Positions 38,208-50,077 of a stretch of DNA of 64,000 bases are shown one piece after another (position 1 is the stretch's first letter; each line of letters opens with the position of its first letter). The notes under the pieces are model-generated. The model saw only the letters and a list, made by a program, of their open reading frames with translations, was not told where the DNA came from and ran no database searches. Source of the stretch: Sandaracinus amylolyticus (lineage in GTDB: Bacteria; Myxococcota_A; Polyangia; Polyangiales; Sandaracinaceae); contig NZ_CP011125.1 in assembly GCF_000737325.1 (NCBI RefSeq), forward strand, positions 7,502,001-7,566,000, in the 5' to 3' direction. Both the position numbers and the translations under genes were made by a program.

Positions 38208-41200
38208 TCACCGCGCGCGCCTGCGGCGCAGCGCGATCACGAGCCCGAGCGCGACCATCGCGAGCCACGGCGCGCTCGTCTGCGTCGCGCCGACGCGGCA
38301 CGCGCAGCCGCCTTCGCTCGGCGGCGTCGTGCCTGCGTCGCTGTCCGACGTGCCGCCGTCGATGTCGTTCGTCGACGCGTCCTCGCCGATCGTGCCCGCG
38401 TCGGGATCGCCGGTGCCCGCGTCGTCGTCGATGCCGCCGTCGCCGCCGCCCTCGATCGTGCACTCCGCGCTGCAGCCGTCGCCGTCGTCGACGTCGCCGT
38501 CGTCGCACTGCTCGACGCCTTCCTGAACGAAGCCGTCGCCGCACGTCGCCGCGAAGCAGCCGTCGACGCACGCGTCGTCGTCGCTCGTGTTGCCGTCGTC
38601 GCACTCCTCCATGCCGGCCCAGACCTCGCCGTCGCCGCAGCGCGCCGGCTCGCACTCCGAGAGGCACGCGTCGGTCTCGATCGCGTTGCCGTCGTCGCAG
38701 TCCTCGACCCCCGCACGCACGTAGCCGTCGCCGCACGACGCGGCCGCGCAGCCCACGAGGCATGCGTCCTCGTTGCTCTCGTTGCCGTCGTCGCAGGTCT
38801 CGCCGCTCTGCACGATGCCGTCGCCGCAGTCCGGCGACGCGCACGAGTTCGGGCACGCGTCGGTGTCGACGCGGTTGCCGTCGTCGCAGCTCTCGACCCC
38901 CGCCTGCACGGAGCCGTCGCCGCAGCGCGCGGCGTTGCACATCACGCACGCGTCGGTGTCGCTCGTGTTCGCGTCGTCGCAGTCCTCGGTGCCGGTGCGC
39001 ACGAACCCGTCGCCGCAGCGCGCGAGCTGGCACGCGCCGACGCAGCCGTCGGTGTCGATCGTGTTGCCGTCGTCGCAGATCTCGACGCCGGCGCGCGTGT
39101 AGCCGTCGCCGCACCTCGCCGCCGCGCACGAGTTGAGGCACGCGTCGTCGTTGCTCGTATTGCCGTCGTCGCACGCCTCGACGCCGGCGCGCGGGTAGCC
39201 GTCGCCACAGCGCGCGTCGAAGCACGAGTTGAGGCACGCGTCGCCGTTGCTCGTGTTGCCGTCGTCGCACTGCTCGACGCCGCTGCGCACGAACGCGTCG
39301 CCGCAGCGCGCGAGCACGCACGCGCCGACGCACGCGTCGGTGTCGCTCGCGTTGCCGTCGTCGCACTGCTCGACGCCCGACCACGTGTACGCGTCGCCGC
39401 ACGTCGCGACCGCGCAGCTCGTGAGGCACCCGTCGGTGTTGCTCGGGTTGCCGTCGTCGCACGCCTCGACGCCCGCCTGCACCTGGCCGTCGCCGCAGCG
39501 CGCCGCGACGCACGAATTCAGGCACGCGTCGCCGTTGTTGGTGTTGCCGTCGTCGCAGACCTCGACGCCCGCGCGCACGTAGCCGTCGCCGCACCGCGCG
39601 GCCTGGCACGCGATGCAGCCGTCGGTCGTGACCGAGTTGCCGTCGTCGCACTGCTCGCTGCCCTGCACGATGCCGTCGCCGCAGGTCGCCGCGGCGAGGA
39701 TGCAGGTGCTCGGGCAGCCGTCTCCGTCGGCGGTGTTGCCGTCGTCGCAGGTCTCGACGCCGGCGCGGACGAACCCGTCGCCGCAGCGCGCCGCGACGCA
39801 CGCGCCGACGCAGGTGTCGGTGTTCACCGTGTTGCCGTCGTCGCACTGCTCGGTGCCGGTGCGGACGTAGCCGTCTCCGCAGCGCGCGCTCTGGCACATG
39901 ATGCAGGCGTCGGTGCTCGACGTGTTTCCGTCGTCGCACTGCTCGCTGCCGGTGCGCACCTCGCCGTCACCGCACGTCGCGAGCTGACACGAGCTCAGGC
40001 ACGCGTCGGCGTTGCTCGCGTTGCCGTCGTCGCACTGCTCGGGCCCGTTCGTCGCGCTGTCGCCGCAGCGCGGCCCGAGGCCGGTGCAGCCCGCGTTGCA
40101 GTGGCCGTACTGACCGTTGTTCGCGCCGCTGTCGCACGCTTCGCCGGTCTCCACGACGCCGTTGCCGCACATGACCATGTACGGGAACTCGTACGCGCCC
40201 ATGTCGAACTGCGCGCCGCCGATCCCGTTGCCGTCGAGCGGGCGCGCGACGCCGTTGCGATCGTGATCGGGCGCGAGCATCACGCTCGCCGCGTCGACGC
40301 ACACGCTCGATCCGGTGAGGCGCAGGTCGCTCGGCGCCGCGACGAACAGCGGGTTCGCCGACATGTTCCCGCTCTGTACGATCGGCGAGCCCGAGAAGTT
40401 CGTGCCGTTGTTCCAGACGTCGCTCGACACGACCTCGATCACCGTGCCCGCCCCGGAGCGGTTCACGCCGAAGCCGCCGTTGTTCGTCACGATGCTGTTC
40501 AGCACCCGCACGGACCGCGCGCCCGCGCTCGACTCGACGTGCACGCCGTAGGTCCCGTTGGCGTTCACCGTGCTGCTCAGGAGAAGCGTGTCGAGCGTGG
40601 TCGACGCGTTCTGCTCGACGTGGAGCCCATAGGTCGAGTTGTTGCGGAGCACCGCGTTCGTCAGCGTCGCGCCCCCGCTCGGCGTGACCCGCACGCCCGC
40701 GTTCGAGCACGAGTGGACCGTGATCGCGTCGGCGACCATCGTGCCGATCGCGATCCAGATGCCGTACTGCGCGTCGTGGATCGTCGTGCGCTGCACGACG
40801 TGGTTGGCCGCCGCGCTCTGGTAGAGCCCGTAGGTGCCCCGGCGGATCGTCACGCGATCGAAGGTCGAGGTGCCGGTGCCGTAGAGGCGCACGCCGTACC
40901 ACGCGCCGATGCTGGTCCCCGAGCTCTCGAAGGTGATCTCGCTCTCGGCGGTGCCCGCCGCGACCACACGACCGAACACGCGCAGCTCGGCGCGCGTGGT
41001 GACCTCACCCGACCCCATGACGTCGCTGCTGTTCGCGAAGCGGAGCGTCACGCCGGGCTCGATCGTCAGCACGACGGCCGGCGCGACCGTCAGGTCGCCC
41101 GCGACGGTGTACGGGCTGCCCGCCGCGGTCAGCGTCGTGTTCACCCAGAGCGTCCCGTGCAGTCCCGCCGTCGCGTCGCCGCCGTAAGGCAGCGCGCCGA

Positions 41201-43103
41201 TGTCCGTTCCCGTGCTCGACGCGAAGCGCGCCGGCGAATTCGAGGTCAGCCGCAGGTTCGTCGGCGCGCTCACGAACAGCGGGTTCGACGCGATGTTGTT
41301 CGACTGCGTGATCGGCGAGCCCGAGAAGTTCGTGCCGTTGTTCCACACGTCGCTGTGCGAGACCTCGATCACCGTGCCCGCCCCCGAGCGGTTCACGCCG
41401 AAGCCGCCGTTGTTCGTCACGATGCTGTCGAGCACGCGCACTGCGCGCGCCCCCGCGGTCGACTCCACGTGCACGCCGTACGTGCCGTTGGCGTTCACCG
41501 TGCTCTGACGCAGCACCGTGTCGACCGTGCTCGACGCGTTCTGCTCGACGTGGAGGCCGTACGTCGAGTTGTTGCGCAGCACCGTGTTCGTCAGCGTCGC
41601 GCCCCCGCCCGCCGTGACCCGCACGCCCGCGTTCGAGCACGAGTGCACGGTGAGCGAGTCCGCGACGAGCCCACCGATCGCGACCCACACGCCGTACTGC
41701 GCGTCGTGGATCGTCGTGCGCTGCACGACGTGGTTGGCCGCCGCGCTCTGGTAGAGACCGTAGGTGCCCCGGCGGATCGTCACGTGATCGAAGGTGGAGC
41801 TGCCGGTGCCGTAGAGGCGCACGCCGTACCACGCGCCGATGCTGGTCCCCGAGCTCTCGAAGGTGATCTCGCGCTCGGCGGTGCCCGCCGCGACCACACG
41901 ACCGAAGACGCGCAGCTCGGCGCGCGTGGTGACCTCACCCGACCCCATGGCGTCGCTGCTGTTCGCGAAGCGGAGCGTCACGCCGGGCTCGATCGTCAGC
42001 ACGACGGCCGGCGCGACCGTCAGGTCGCCCGCGACGGTGTACGGGCTGCCCGCCGCGGTCAGCGTCGTGTTCACCCAGAGCGTCCCGTGCAGTCCCGCCG
42101 TCGCGTCGCCGGTGTAAGGCAGCGCGCCGATGTCCGTTCCCGTGCTCGACGCGAAGCGCGCCGGCGAATTCGAGGTCAGCCGTAGGTTCGTCGGCGCGCT
42201 CACGAAGAGCGGGTTCGACGCGATGTTGTTCGACTGCGTGATCGGCGAGCCCGAGAAGTTCGTGCCGTTGTTCCACACGTCGCTGTGCGAGACCTCGATC
42301 ACCGTGCCCGCCCCCGAGCGGTTCACGCCGAAGCCGCCGTTGTTCGTCACGATGCTGTCGAGCACGCGCACTGCGCGCGCCCCCGCGGTCGACTCCACGT
42401 GCACGCCGTACGTGCCGTTGGCGTTCACCGTGCTCCGACGCAGCACCGTGTCGACCGTGCTCGACGCGTTCTGCTCGACGTGGAGGCCGTACGTCGAGTT
42501 GTTGCGCAGCACCGCATCGGTCAGCGTCGCGCCGGCGCCCGGCGTGATCCGCACGCCCGCGTTCGAGCACGAGTGCACGGTCAGGCGCTGCAGGTCGGGT
42601 GCGCCGGCGTCCAGCCAGAGGCCGTACTGCGAAGTGTGGATGGTCGTGTCGGCGACGACGAGCGCGCTGCCCGCGGCGCTCGAGCGGATCCCGTAGGTGG
42701 CCTCTTCGATGCTCGCGTAGCGGATGATCGCCTCGCTGGCCCCGCTCTGGACCGCGATGCCCCACCAGCTGCCGACGGCCGAGCCCGTGCTGCGGATCGT
42801 GACCGGCGAGGACGCCGTGCCCTCCACCCGCAGCGAGCCCTGCACGATGATCTCGACGCGTGTCGTGCTCGCGCCCGAGCCCTGCCCGTCGCTCGTCGCG
42901 ACGTCGATCACCACGCCGGGCTGGATCGTCAGCGTGGAGCCCGCGGGAACGATGATGTCCCCGTTGATGCGGTACGGGCTCCCGGCTGGAGTCCAGGTCT
43001 GGTTGATGATGTTGCCGCCCGGGACGGTCGTCTGCGCGGACGCGGCAGACGCGAAGAGCCAGAGCGAAGCGAAGAGCAGAGCGAACGAGGTGGCGCGACG
43101 CAC
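38208..43103 (-). CDS. second giant beta-helix/DUF4215 surface protein with MYXO-CTERM-type tail
   Basis: 1631 residues from a GTG preceded by GGGGGAGG five bases away, opening a signal peptide ([15 protein letters not shown], cleavage near ASAAS-AQ). Residues about 25-1000 are beta-helix modules with recurring blocks [33 protein letters not shown] and [16 protein letters not shown]. Eighteen DUF4215 Cys-rich modules ([22 protein letters not shown]) follow, then an Asp-rich linker, GCACR, a hydrophobic segment and RRRRAR. It is a clear paralogue of the protein at 10264-14532: same domain order and opening (GGNxINQTWT), but different repeat sequences. Probable surface adhesin; co-transcribed with the GGDEF-type gene. 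Confidence 0.9.
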   Translation of the reverse strand: MRRATSFALLFASLWLFASAASAQTTVPGGNIINQTWTPAGSPYRINGDIIVPAGSTLTIQPGVVIDVATSDGQGSGASTTRVEIIVQGSLRVEGTASSPVTIRSTGSAVGSWWGIAVQSGASEAIIRYASIEEATYGIRSSAAGSALVVADTTIHTSQYGLWLDAGAPDLQRLTVHSCSNAGVRITPGAGATLTDAVLRNNSTYGLHVEQNASSTVDTVLRRSTVNANGTYGVHVESTAGARAVRVLDSIVTNNGGFGVNRSGAGTVIEVSHSDVWNNGTNFSGSPITQSNNIASNPLFVSAPTNLRLTSNSPARFASSTGTDIGALPYTGDATAGLHGTLWVNTTLTAAGSPYTVAGDLTVAPAVVLTIEPGVTLRFANSSDAMGSGEVTTRAELRVFGRVVAAGTAEREITFESSGTSIGAWYGVRLYGTGSSTFDHVTIRRGTYGLYQSAAANHVVQRTTIHDAQYGVWVAIGGLVADSLTVHSCSNAGVRVTAGGGATLTNTVLRNNSTYGLHVEQNASSTVDTVLRQSTVNANGTYGVHVESTAGARAVRVLDSIVTNNGGFGVNRSGAGTVIEVSHSDVWNNGTNFSGSPITQSNNIASNPLFVSAPTNLRLTSNSPARFASSTGTDIGALPYGGDATAGLHGTLWVNTTLTAAGSPYTVAGDLTVAPAVVLTIEPGVTLRFANSSDVMGSGEVTTRAELRVFGRVVAAGTAESEITFESSGTSIGAWYGVRLYGTGTSTFDRVTIRRGTYGLYQSAAANHVVQRTTIHDAQYGIWIAIGTMVADAITVHSCSNAGVRVTPSGGATLTNAVLRNNSTYGLHVEQNASTTLDTLLLSSTVNANGTYGVHVESSAGARSVRVLNSIVTNNGGFGVNRSGAGTVIEVVSSDVWNNGTNFSGSPIVQSGNMSANPLFVAAPSDLRLTGSSVCVDAASVMLAPDHDRNGVARPLDGNGIGGAQFDMGAYEFPYMVMCGNGVVETGEACDSGANNGQYGHCNAGCTGLGPRCGDSATNGPEQCDDGNASNADACLSSCQLATCGDGEVRTGSEQCDDGNTSSTDACIMCQSARCGDGYVRTGTEQCDDGNTVNTDTCVGACVAARCGDGFVRAGVETCDDGNTADGDGCPSTCILAAATCGDGIVQGSEQCDDGNSVTTDGCIACQAARCGDGYVRAGVEVCDDGNTNNGDACLNSCVAARCGDGQVQAGVEACDDGNPSNTDGCLTSCAVATCGDAYTWSGVEQCDDGNASDTDACVGACVLARCGDAFVRSGVEQCDDGNTSNGDACLNSCFDARCGDGYPRAGVEACDDGNTSNDDACLNSCAAARCGDGYTRAGVEICDDGNTIDTDGCVGACQLARCGDGFVRTGTEDCDDANTSDTDACVMCNAARCGDGSVQAGVESCDDGNRVDTDACPNSCASPDCGDGIVQSGETCDDGNESNEDACLVGCAAASCGDGYVRAGVEDCDDGNAIETDACLSECEPARCGDGEVWAGMEECDDGNTSDDDACVDGCFAATCGDGFVQEGVEQCDDGDVDDGDGCSAECTIEGGGDGGIDDDAGTGDPDAGTIGEDASTNDIDGGTSDSDAGTTPPSEGGCACRVGATQTSAPWLAMVALGLVIALRRRRAR
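40370..42600 (-). repeat. 930-bp internal repeats in the second beta-helix gene
   Basis: About 2.4 copies of a 930-base (310-codon) unit; for example GACCTCACCCGACCCCATG recurs exactly 930 bases apart (41002 and 41932). The copies starting near 41200 and 42130 are nearly identical at DNA level; the first and last copies are more diverged. Confidence 0.85.
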
Positions 43104-43228
43104 GAGGACCTCCCCCACGACGGGGCTACGATACGCGAGCTCTCCGAGCGGCCTGCCTCGTTTTTCGCGTGAGAGCGCACGGGACGCAGCGCCGATGTCG
43201 GCCTTCGGCGTACCCCCGCGCCGCGCGA

Positions 43229-44263
43229 TCACGCGCGGGCGCGTGGACGACGACGCAGCGCGAGCGCGAGGATCGCGAGCATCGTCGCGATCGGTGCGAG
43301 CGACACACGGCCGCGCGAGACCGCGCACGAGCCCGAGTCGTCACGCGCCGTGCTCGCGTCGGCGCCCGCATCGATGCCTGCGTCCACGCTCGTCGCTGCG
43401 TCGGTGTCCGCCGACGCGTCGGCGCGCACGCCTCCGTCGGGGTCGAGGTCGTTCGCGCAGCCCAGATCGGCGGCCGGCAGCGGCGTCGGCGCCGACACGT
43501 TGCCCGCGGCATCGATCGCCAGGAGGCCGGCTCCGGTGCCCGACGCGCGCGGCACGCGCGGCACGATGTGCAGCGCAGTGCCGGTGCCCGACACGATGCG
43601 CTCCACCGATCCCGAGGTCGAGATCGTGTGCACTCCGCCGACCGCGCCGTTCGCGTACACGAGCGCGAGGCCGCCGTCGTCGGTCGACGACCAGGTGAAC
43701 CGCACGACCGCAGCGACGTGCGGCCCGCAGCACCCGTCGTTCCCGCAGACCACCGGCGAGCACGCGCTTGCGCTCACGCTCGGCGCGGTCGGCGGCGTGT
43801 CGTCGATCGTGTCGCCGGTGGTGAACGTCGCGAGCACCTCCGCGGCTCCGGCCGCGCACTCGATCGCGAGGTGTCCGTAGTCGCGCGCGCCGAGCACCTC
43901 GTACGTGCGATCCGCGGCGAGCATCGCGACGGGGCGCATCCGGTTCCACACGGGCGAGCGCTCGAGCGCGACGAGCTCGCCGGTCGTCGTGTCGCGGAGC
44001 GTGATCGCGTCGCGCAGCTGCACCGGCTCGTGGCCGGGCGGGAGATCGATGTGATAGGCGACCTCGATCTCGACGTTGAGCGGGACATCGGTCGCGCCGT
44101 CGGGCGGAGACGTGTGCGTGATCTCCGGGCACGGGGTCGGCAGCGAGCACGCCCTCGCGGACGTCGGATCGAGCACGAGCACGAGCGTGCACAACGAGCT
44201 CGCGAGGACGAGGAGCGTTGGGTTGGCGAGGGATGACACACCTTCGCGTCGAGCCAGTCGCAT
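43229..44263 (-). CDS. exported Ig-like-domain protein with MYXO-CTERM-type tail
   Basis: 344 residues starting at [15 protein letters not shown], with GGAGGAG about nine bases upstream and the preceding gene's stop five bases away. A hydrophobic signal precedes ARACSLP. Residues about 45-140 resemble the bacterial Big_5 (SbsA Ig-like) domain: [20 protein letters not shown], then a strand-rich run ending [10 protein letters not shown] second beta domain has a CC pair (CGNDGCCGP). An Asp/Ala-rich linker, GSCAVSRG, a hydrophobic helix and RRRPRARA close the protein, a sorting-signal layout. Its position directly after the two-component regulator gene suggests one transcript. Confidence 0.85.
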   Translation of the reverse strand: MRLARREGVSSLANPTLLVLASSLCTLVLVLDPTSARACSLPTPCPEITHTSPPDGATDVPLNVEIEVAYHIDLPPGHEPVQLRDAITLRDTTTGELVALERSPVWNRMRPVAMLAADRTYEVLGARDYGHLAIECAAGAAEVLATFTTGDTIDDTPPTAPSVSASACSPVVCGNDGCCGPHVAAVVRFTWSSTDDGGLALVYANGAVGGVHTISTSGSVERIVSGTGTALHIVPRVPRASGTGAGLLAIDAAGNVSAPTPLPAADLGCANDLDPDGGVRADASADTDAATSVDAGIDAGADASTARDDSGSCAVSRGRVSLAPIATMLAILALALRRRPRARA

Positions 44264-44268
44264 GCGAG

Positions 44269-45602
<1,334 letters not shown>

Positions 45603-45606
<4 letters not shown>

Positions 45607-46982
45607 GACGCCACCTCCTGCGCGACGATCGGCGCGGGCGGGAGCACGAGCGTCGCGACGCACCCGCGCGCATCGACGCGGTTCTCGAGCGTGAGGTCGC
45701 CGCCGTGCTGCCGCGCGAGACCACGCGCGAGCGCGAGGCCGATGCCGGTGCCCTCGTCCTTCGTGGTGAAGCCCACCGTGAACAGCTTCTCGTCCGCGCC
45801 GCTCGCGATCCCGGTGCCCTCGTCGAGCACCTCGATGCGCGCGTTCGTGCCGTCGCGCTCAATCGCGACACGCACCTCTCCGTCGCGCGGGCTCGCCTCG
45901 ATCGCGTTCTGCACGAGGTTGATCAGCACGCGCTTGATCTTCCTCGGATCGCACCGGAGATGCAGCTCGCCGTCCGGTGCGACGAGCCTCACGTCGCGCT
46001 GGCGGGCGATGCCCTCGTGCAGCTCGAGCACCTCGCGCGTGAGCGCGTGGAGATCGACGTGCTGCTCGTCGATCGGGACCAGCGGGCGCGAGTAGCTGAG
46101 GAACTCGTCGAGGATGAGCTGCAGGCGGTCGACCTCGCGCCGGAGCACGTCCATGCGCTCCGCGGTCTGTCCGCCGAGATCCTTGCGCACCAGCGCCGCG
46201 AGCCCCTTGATGCTCGCGAGCGGGTTCTTGAGCTCGTGCGCGATCTCCGCGGTCATCTGCGAGAGCGCGCGCGTCGTCTCCTCGTACATCTCGAGCTCGC
46301 GATCGCGATCCTCGACCTGCTCGCGCAGGATCTGCATGAGCACGGTGCGCAGCGCGCGGCCGATCGCCATCCCGCCGAGCAGCACGACCGAGAGGAACCC
46401 CGCGCCGAACCACGGGCCCCACCCCGGCGTGCCCGGCGGCGCGAAGAGCCCGTGCCACGCGCTCGGGACGAGATCGGGCAGCACGCCCGACGCCTGCACC
46501 GCGGCGAACACCCAGACCGTCGGCACCTGCACGAACGCGACGAAGATCATCCCGAAGCGCGTGGGCGCGATCAGGTTCATCACCACCGAGATCAGCGGGA
46601 GCGCGACGGCGATCGGCCCCGCGAGCCCGCCCAGCACGAACACGACGACGAGCTGCGCGATCCCGCTGATCCACGCGGTCGCGAGCATCTGCCCGTGGCT
46701 GAGCCGTCCGTCCTTCCACGCGCGCCGCTCGAAGTATCCGAGCGACGCGATCGAGAGCACCGCGAAGACGAGCAGCGTCCACCGCCAGACCGCGGGACCG
46801 ACCCAGGAGAGCCCGAGGATGATCGTGAGCCCGACGGGCGCGAGACGCTTGCGGTGACGGATGATCTCGCCGACGACGCGCGAGCTCGCGAGCTGCTCGA
46901 GATCGTCGAGCGCCTTCGCGCGTTCCTCGAGCGTGCGGGGATGCGATGCGGGTGCTTGCAAAGGACGCGAGGCTCCGGTCAC
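45603..46982 (-). CDS. membrane histidine kinase (NtrB/AtoS-like)
   Basis: 459 residues if the GTG at 46982 is used; the frame is open further upstream (next GTG 47027) and no start has a good ribosome-binding site, so the N-terminus is uncertain. About six hydrophobic segments (residues about 45-210, for example VGLTIILGLSWVG and LVVVFVLGGLAGPIAVAL) lie in the inner membrane with no large periplasmic domain, suggesting sensing within the membrane. A HisKA domain with phospho-acceptor His249 in MTAEIAHELKNPLASIKG follows, then an HATPase domain (LINLVQNAIEASP, DEGTGI, GFTTKDEGTGIGLALARG). Partner: the overlapping NtrC-type regulator. Confidence 0.9.
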
Positions 46983-47126
46983 CGGCTCAGCAAACCACGA
47001 GCCACGCAGGGTCCGCGAGATCACGCGGGATCGCGGCGGCCGAAGCGTCCGGAGATCCGGCGCGCACCGTCCGACACCCCCGACAGCTCGAGCGGCTCGC
47101 CCGAAAAAACAGGCGCAGGAGCGAGA

Positions 47127-47140
47127 GGCACGCGGGTTGC
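47127..47140 (+). promoter_or_regulatory. candidate sigma-54 promoter of the ABC exporter operon
   Basis: GGCACG-N4-TTGC with exact GG-N10-GC spacing (GG at 47127, GC at 47139). The flanking T at -26 and A/T after TTGC are missing. The ATG at 47155 is only 15 bases past the GC, so a transcript from here would have almost no leader. It lies in the 172-base region divergent from the sigma-54 two-component system. Confidence 0.55.
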
Positions 47141-47154
47141 GAAGCAGGCCCGAC

Positions 47155-48183
47155 ATGAAGCGCGTCGTCGCTGCCGGCACCGTCCTCGTCCTGCTCCTCG
47201 TGCTCGCCCTCACGCTCCGCATCCGCGCGCAACGCGAGGCGCAGAGCGGACCGCCGGGCGGCGCGGGCGTGGTCGAGGCGGTCGCGGTCGACGTGGGCTC
47301 GCGCATCTCGGGTCGCATCGTCCAGCTGCACGCACGGGAGGGCGCGGAGGTCCACGCGGGCGATGCGCTGCTCGAGCTCGACTGCCTTCAGGAGCGCGCG
47401 CGGCTCGCGGAGGCCGAGGCGCGGATCGACGCGGCGCGCGCGCAGCTCGCGGGCTCGCTGGCAGCGGTGCAGACGGCGTCGCGGAGCACGGTCGCCGCGA
47501 GCGCGGCGGCGCGCGCGGCCGAGGTGCGGATCTCGGCGGCGTCGGTGCAGCAGGAGACGTACGCGCGCGAAGCGGCGCGCGTCGCGAGCCTCGGGCCCGC
47601 GGCGTCGGCGCAGAGCCGCGACATGGCGCAGTCGCAGGCGGTCGGCGCGGAGACCGAGGTCGAGGCGGCGCGTGCCCAGAGCCGCGCGACGCGCGCGCAG
47701 ATCAGCATCGCGCGCGCGCAGATCGACGCGGCGGACGCGCAGGCGCGCGCCGCGGCGAGCACGCTCGGCGCGTTCGAGGCGCTCCGCGACCTGCAGCGCA
47801 TCGCGGTCGACGAGTGCGTGGTGCGCGCGCCGCGCGACGGAGTGCTCGAGGAGGTCTACTTCGAGGCGGGCGAGATCGTGTCGCCGGGCGCGATCGTGGT
47901 GCGGCTCGTCGATCTCACGGAGGTGCGCGCGACGTTCTACCTGCCGAACGCCGAGCTCGCGGAGGCACGCACCGATCGCGACGCCGAGGTGATCGCCGAC
48001 GCGTGGCCCGACCAGCGCTTCGCGGGCCGCGTGATCACCGTGGCGAACGAAGCGGAGTTCACGCCGCGCAACATCCAGACGCGCACCGATCGCGACCGCC
48101 TCGTCTACGCGATCGAGGTCGCGGTGCCGAACCCCGAGCGCCGCTTGCGCCCCGGCATGCCGGTGCAGGTGACCCTGCGATGA
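47155..48183 (+). CDS. HlyD-family periplasmic adaptor of an ABC exporter (YbhG-like)
   Basis: 342 residues. An N-terminal membrane anchor (residues about 4-22, VVAAGTVLVLLLVLAL) is followed by a biotinyl-lipoyl half (VDVGSRISGRIVQLHAREG, VHAGDALLELDC), a long Ala/Gln/Arg-rich coiled-coil hairpin (about 85-215), the second lipoyl half (CVVRAPRDGVLEEVYFEAGE) and a beta-barrel domain ending in RPGMPVQVTLR. It would bridge the inner-membrane ABC transporter to an outer-membrane channel, which is not encoded here. First gene of a five-gene operon in which every junction overlaps by one to four bases. Composition matches E. coli ybhGFSR, but with the two ATPases as separate genes. Confidence 0.93.
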   Translation: MKRVVAAGTVLVLLLVLALTLRIRAQREAQSGPPGGAGVVEAVAVDVGSRISGRIVQLHAREGAEVHAGDALLELDCLQERARLAEAEARIDAARAQLAGSLAAVQTASRSTVAASAAARAAEVRISAASVQQETYAREAARVASLGPAASAQSRDMAQSQAVGAETEVEAARAQSRATRAQISIARAQIDAADAQARAAASTLGAFEALRDLQRIAVDECVVRAPRDGVLEEVYFEAGEIVSPGAIVVRLVDLTEVRATFYLPNAELAEARTDRDAEVIADAWPDQRFAGRVITVANEAEFTPRNIQTRTDRDRLVYAIEVAVPNPERRLRPGMPVQVTLR

Positions 48184-49121
48184 GCGGTCTCGGAATTACG
48201 ATCGACGCGCGCGATCTCGTTCGAGATTTCGGAACGAAGAAGGCGCCGGTGCACGCGGTGCGCGGGCTCTCGCTCGAGGTGCGGCGCGGCGAGCTCTTCG
48301 GGCTCGTCGGTCCCGACGCCGGGGGCAAGACGACGACGATGCGCATGATCGCGGGGCTGGTGCGCCCGACGAGCGGGATGGTGCGCGTGCTGGGAGAAGA
48401 TCCGTGGAAGGGCGCGCAGAAGGTCCGCGACGCGCTCGGCCTGATGCCGCAGGAGCACAGCCTCTACGGTGATCTCTCGATCGAGGAGAACATGCAGTTC
48501 TTCTCGAAGCTCTTCTGCCTCTCGCGCGCGCAGTACCGCGAGCGGCGCGAGCGCTTGCTCTCGATCACGCGCCTCGGCGCGTTCACCGCGCGCCGCGCCG
48601 ACGCGCTCTCGGGCGGCATGTACAAGAAGCTCGCGCTGATGTGCGCGCTCCTCCACCAGCCCGAGGTGCTGCTCATGGACGAGCCGACGAATGGCGTCGA
48701 TCCCGTCTCGCGCCGCGAGCTCTGGGAGCTGATCTACGAGCTCGTCGATCAGGGCATGACCGTGCTCGTCTCGACGCCCTACATGGACGAGGCGTCGCGC
48801 TGTCATCGCGTCGCGCTGGTCCACCAGGGGCGCGTGCTCAGCGAGGGTGATCCCAACGTGCTCGTGCGCGATCTCGAGTGCCCGACCGCCGAGGTCGTCG
48901 GCGGGGATCGCGAGGCGGTGCACACGATCCTCGCGTCGCTCCCCGAGGTGCTCGCGAGCTCGCCCGCGGGCGCGCAGCTGCGCGTGGTGATCGCGCCGGG
49001 CGCGAGCGATCGCGTCGCGGGCGCGGTGCGTGTCGCGGGCGCGAGCCTCGCGCCGGCGCAGCCGGCGTTCGAAGACGTGTTCCTCGCGAAGGTCGCGCTC
49101 GCGGAGAGGCAGGCCGCATGA
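48180..49121 (+). CDS. ABC exporter ATP-binding protein 1 (YbhF N-half-like)
   Basis: 313 residues, starting inside the adaptor stop (ATGA). Walker A is GPDAGGKTTT, fitting GxxxxGKT with an Asp where Asn or Ser is usual and Ala-Gly-Gly in place of Gly-Ala-Gly. The Q-loop is LMPQEHSLYGDLS, the signature LSGGMYKKLAL (Gln replaced by Tyr), Walker B LLMDEPTNGVDP and the switch region STPYMDEASR, where the usual His is replaced by Pro. The altered Walker A and missing switch His suggest a degenerate, non-hydrolysing site, as in many asymmetric ABC exporters. It presumably pairs with the next gene's product. Confidence 0.92.
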   Translation: MSGLGITIDARDLVRDFGTKKAPVHAVRGLSLEVRRGELFGLVGPDAGGKTTTMRMIAGLVRPTSGMVRVLGEDPWKGAQKVRDALGLMPQEHSLYGDLSIEENMQFFSKLFCLSRAQYRERRERLLSITRLGAFTARRADALSGGMYKKLALMCALLHQPEVLLMDEPTNGVDPVSRRELWELIYELVDQGMTVLVSTPYMDEASRCHRVALVHQGRVLSEGDPNVLVRDLECPTAEVVGGDREAVHTILASLPEVLASSPAGAQLRVVIAPGASDRVAGAVRVAGASLAPAQPAFEDVFLAKVALAERQAA

Positions 49122-50077
49122 GCGCGGAGCATGCGATCACGGTGGACCACCTCGCGAAGCACTTCGGTGCGTTCAAGGCGGTCGACGACGTGTCGTTCCA
49201 CGTCGAGCGCGGTGAGATCTTCGGCTACCTCGGCGCGAACGGCGCCGGGAAGTCGACGACGATCCGCATGCTCTGCGGCCTGCTCGCGCCCACCGCGGGC
49301 CGCGCGATCGTCGCGGACGCCGACGTCGCGCGCGAGCCCGAGAAGGTGAAGCGCGGCATCGGGTACATGTCGCAGAAGTTCTCGCTCTATCTGGACCTCA
49401 CGGTCCGCGACAACCTCGAGTTCTTCGGCGGCATCTACGGCGCGAGCGGCAAGGCGCTGCGCGCGCGCATCGACGAGGTGCTCGATCACGTCGGCATGCG
49501 CGCCCACGAGGACGACCTCACGGGCTCGCTCCCCGGCGGTCTCCGCCAGCGGCTCGCGCTCGGCTCCGCGCTCCTCCATCGGCCCGGGATCGTCTTCCTC
49601 GACGAGCCCACCGCGGGCGTCGATCCCAGCTCGCGCCGCGACTTCTGGACGCTGATCCGCGGCCTCGCGCGCGAGGGCACGACGGTGTTCGTCACGACGC
49701 ACTACATGGACGAGGCCGAGTACTGCGCGCGCATCGGGCTGATGGTCGCGGGCAAGCTCGTCGCCCTCGACACGCCCGCCGCGCTCAAGCGCGATCTCGT
49801 CCCGGGCACGATGCTCCGCATCGAGGGCGCGCTGCTCTCTCGCGCGCTCCCCGCGCTGCGCGCCCACGACGGCGTGATCGGCGCCGACGGCTTCGGCACC
49901 GGCCTCCACGTGCGGATCGACGCCGCGCGCACGAGCGACGAAGACGTGCGCGCGATCCTCGCGTCGAGCGGCGCGACGATCCGCTCGATCGAGCGCATCA
50001 CGCCGACGCTCGAGGACGTGTTCCTCGCGGCCGCGGACGCGGGCACCGAGCAGCGCATCCGAGGAGCGGGCGCATGA
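49118..50077 (+). CDS. ABC exporter ATP-binding protein 2 (YbhF C-half-like)
   Basis: 319 residues, coupled to the previous gene by ATGA. Canonical motifs: Walker A GANGAGKSTT, Q-loop YMSQKFSLYLDLT, signature LPGGLRQRLAL (Pro for Ser), Walker B VFLDEPTAGVDP and switch VTTHYMDEAEYC with the His present. The last ~90 residues are the accessory domain of drug-type ABC ATPases. It is the likely hydrolytically active partner of the asymmetric pair. Confidence 0.94.
   Translation: MSAEHAITVDHLAKHFGAFKAVDDVSFHVERGEIFGYLGANGAGKSTTIRMLCGLLAPTAGRAIVADADVAREPEKVKRGIGYMSQKFSLYLDLTVRDNLEFFGGIYGASGKALRARIDEVLDHVGMRAHEDDLTGSLPGGLRQRLALGSALLHRPGIVFLDEPTAGVDPSSRRDFWTLIRGLAREGTTVFVTTHYMDEAEYCARIGLMVAGKLVALDTPAALKRDLVPGTMLRIEGALLSRALPALRAHDGVIGADGFGTGLHVRIDAARTSDEDVRAILASSGATIRSIERITPTLEDVFLAAADAGTEQRIRGAGA

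Noticed and set aside
48296-48346. Changed Walker A of ATPase 1 considered as a sequencing error
   Set aside because: The frame continues with all other motifs intact and the missing switch His in the same protein fits real degeneration.
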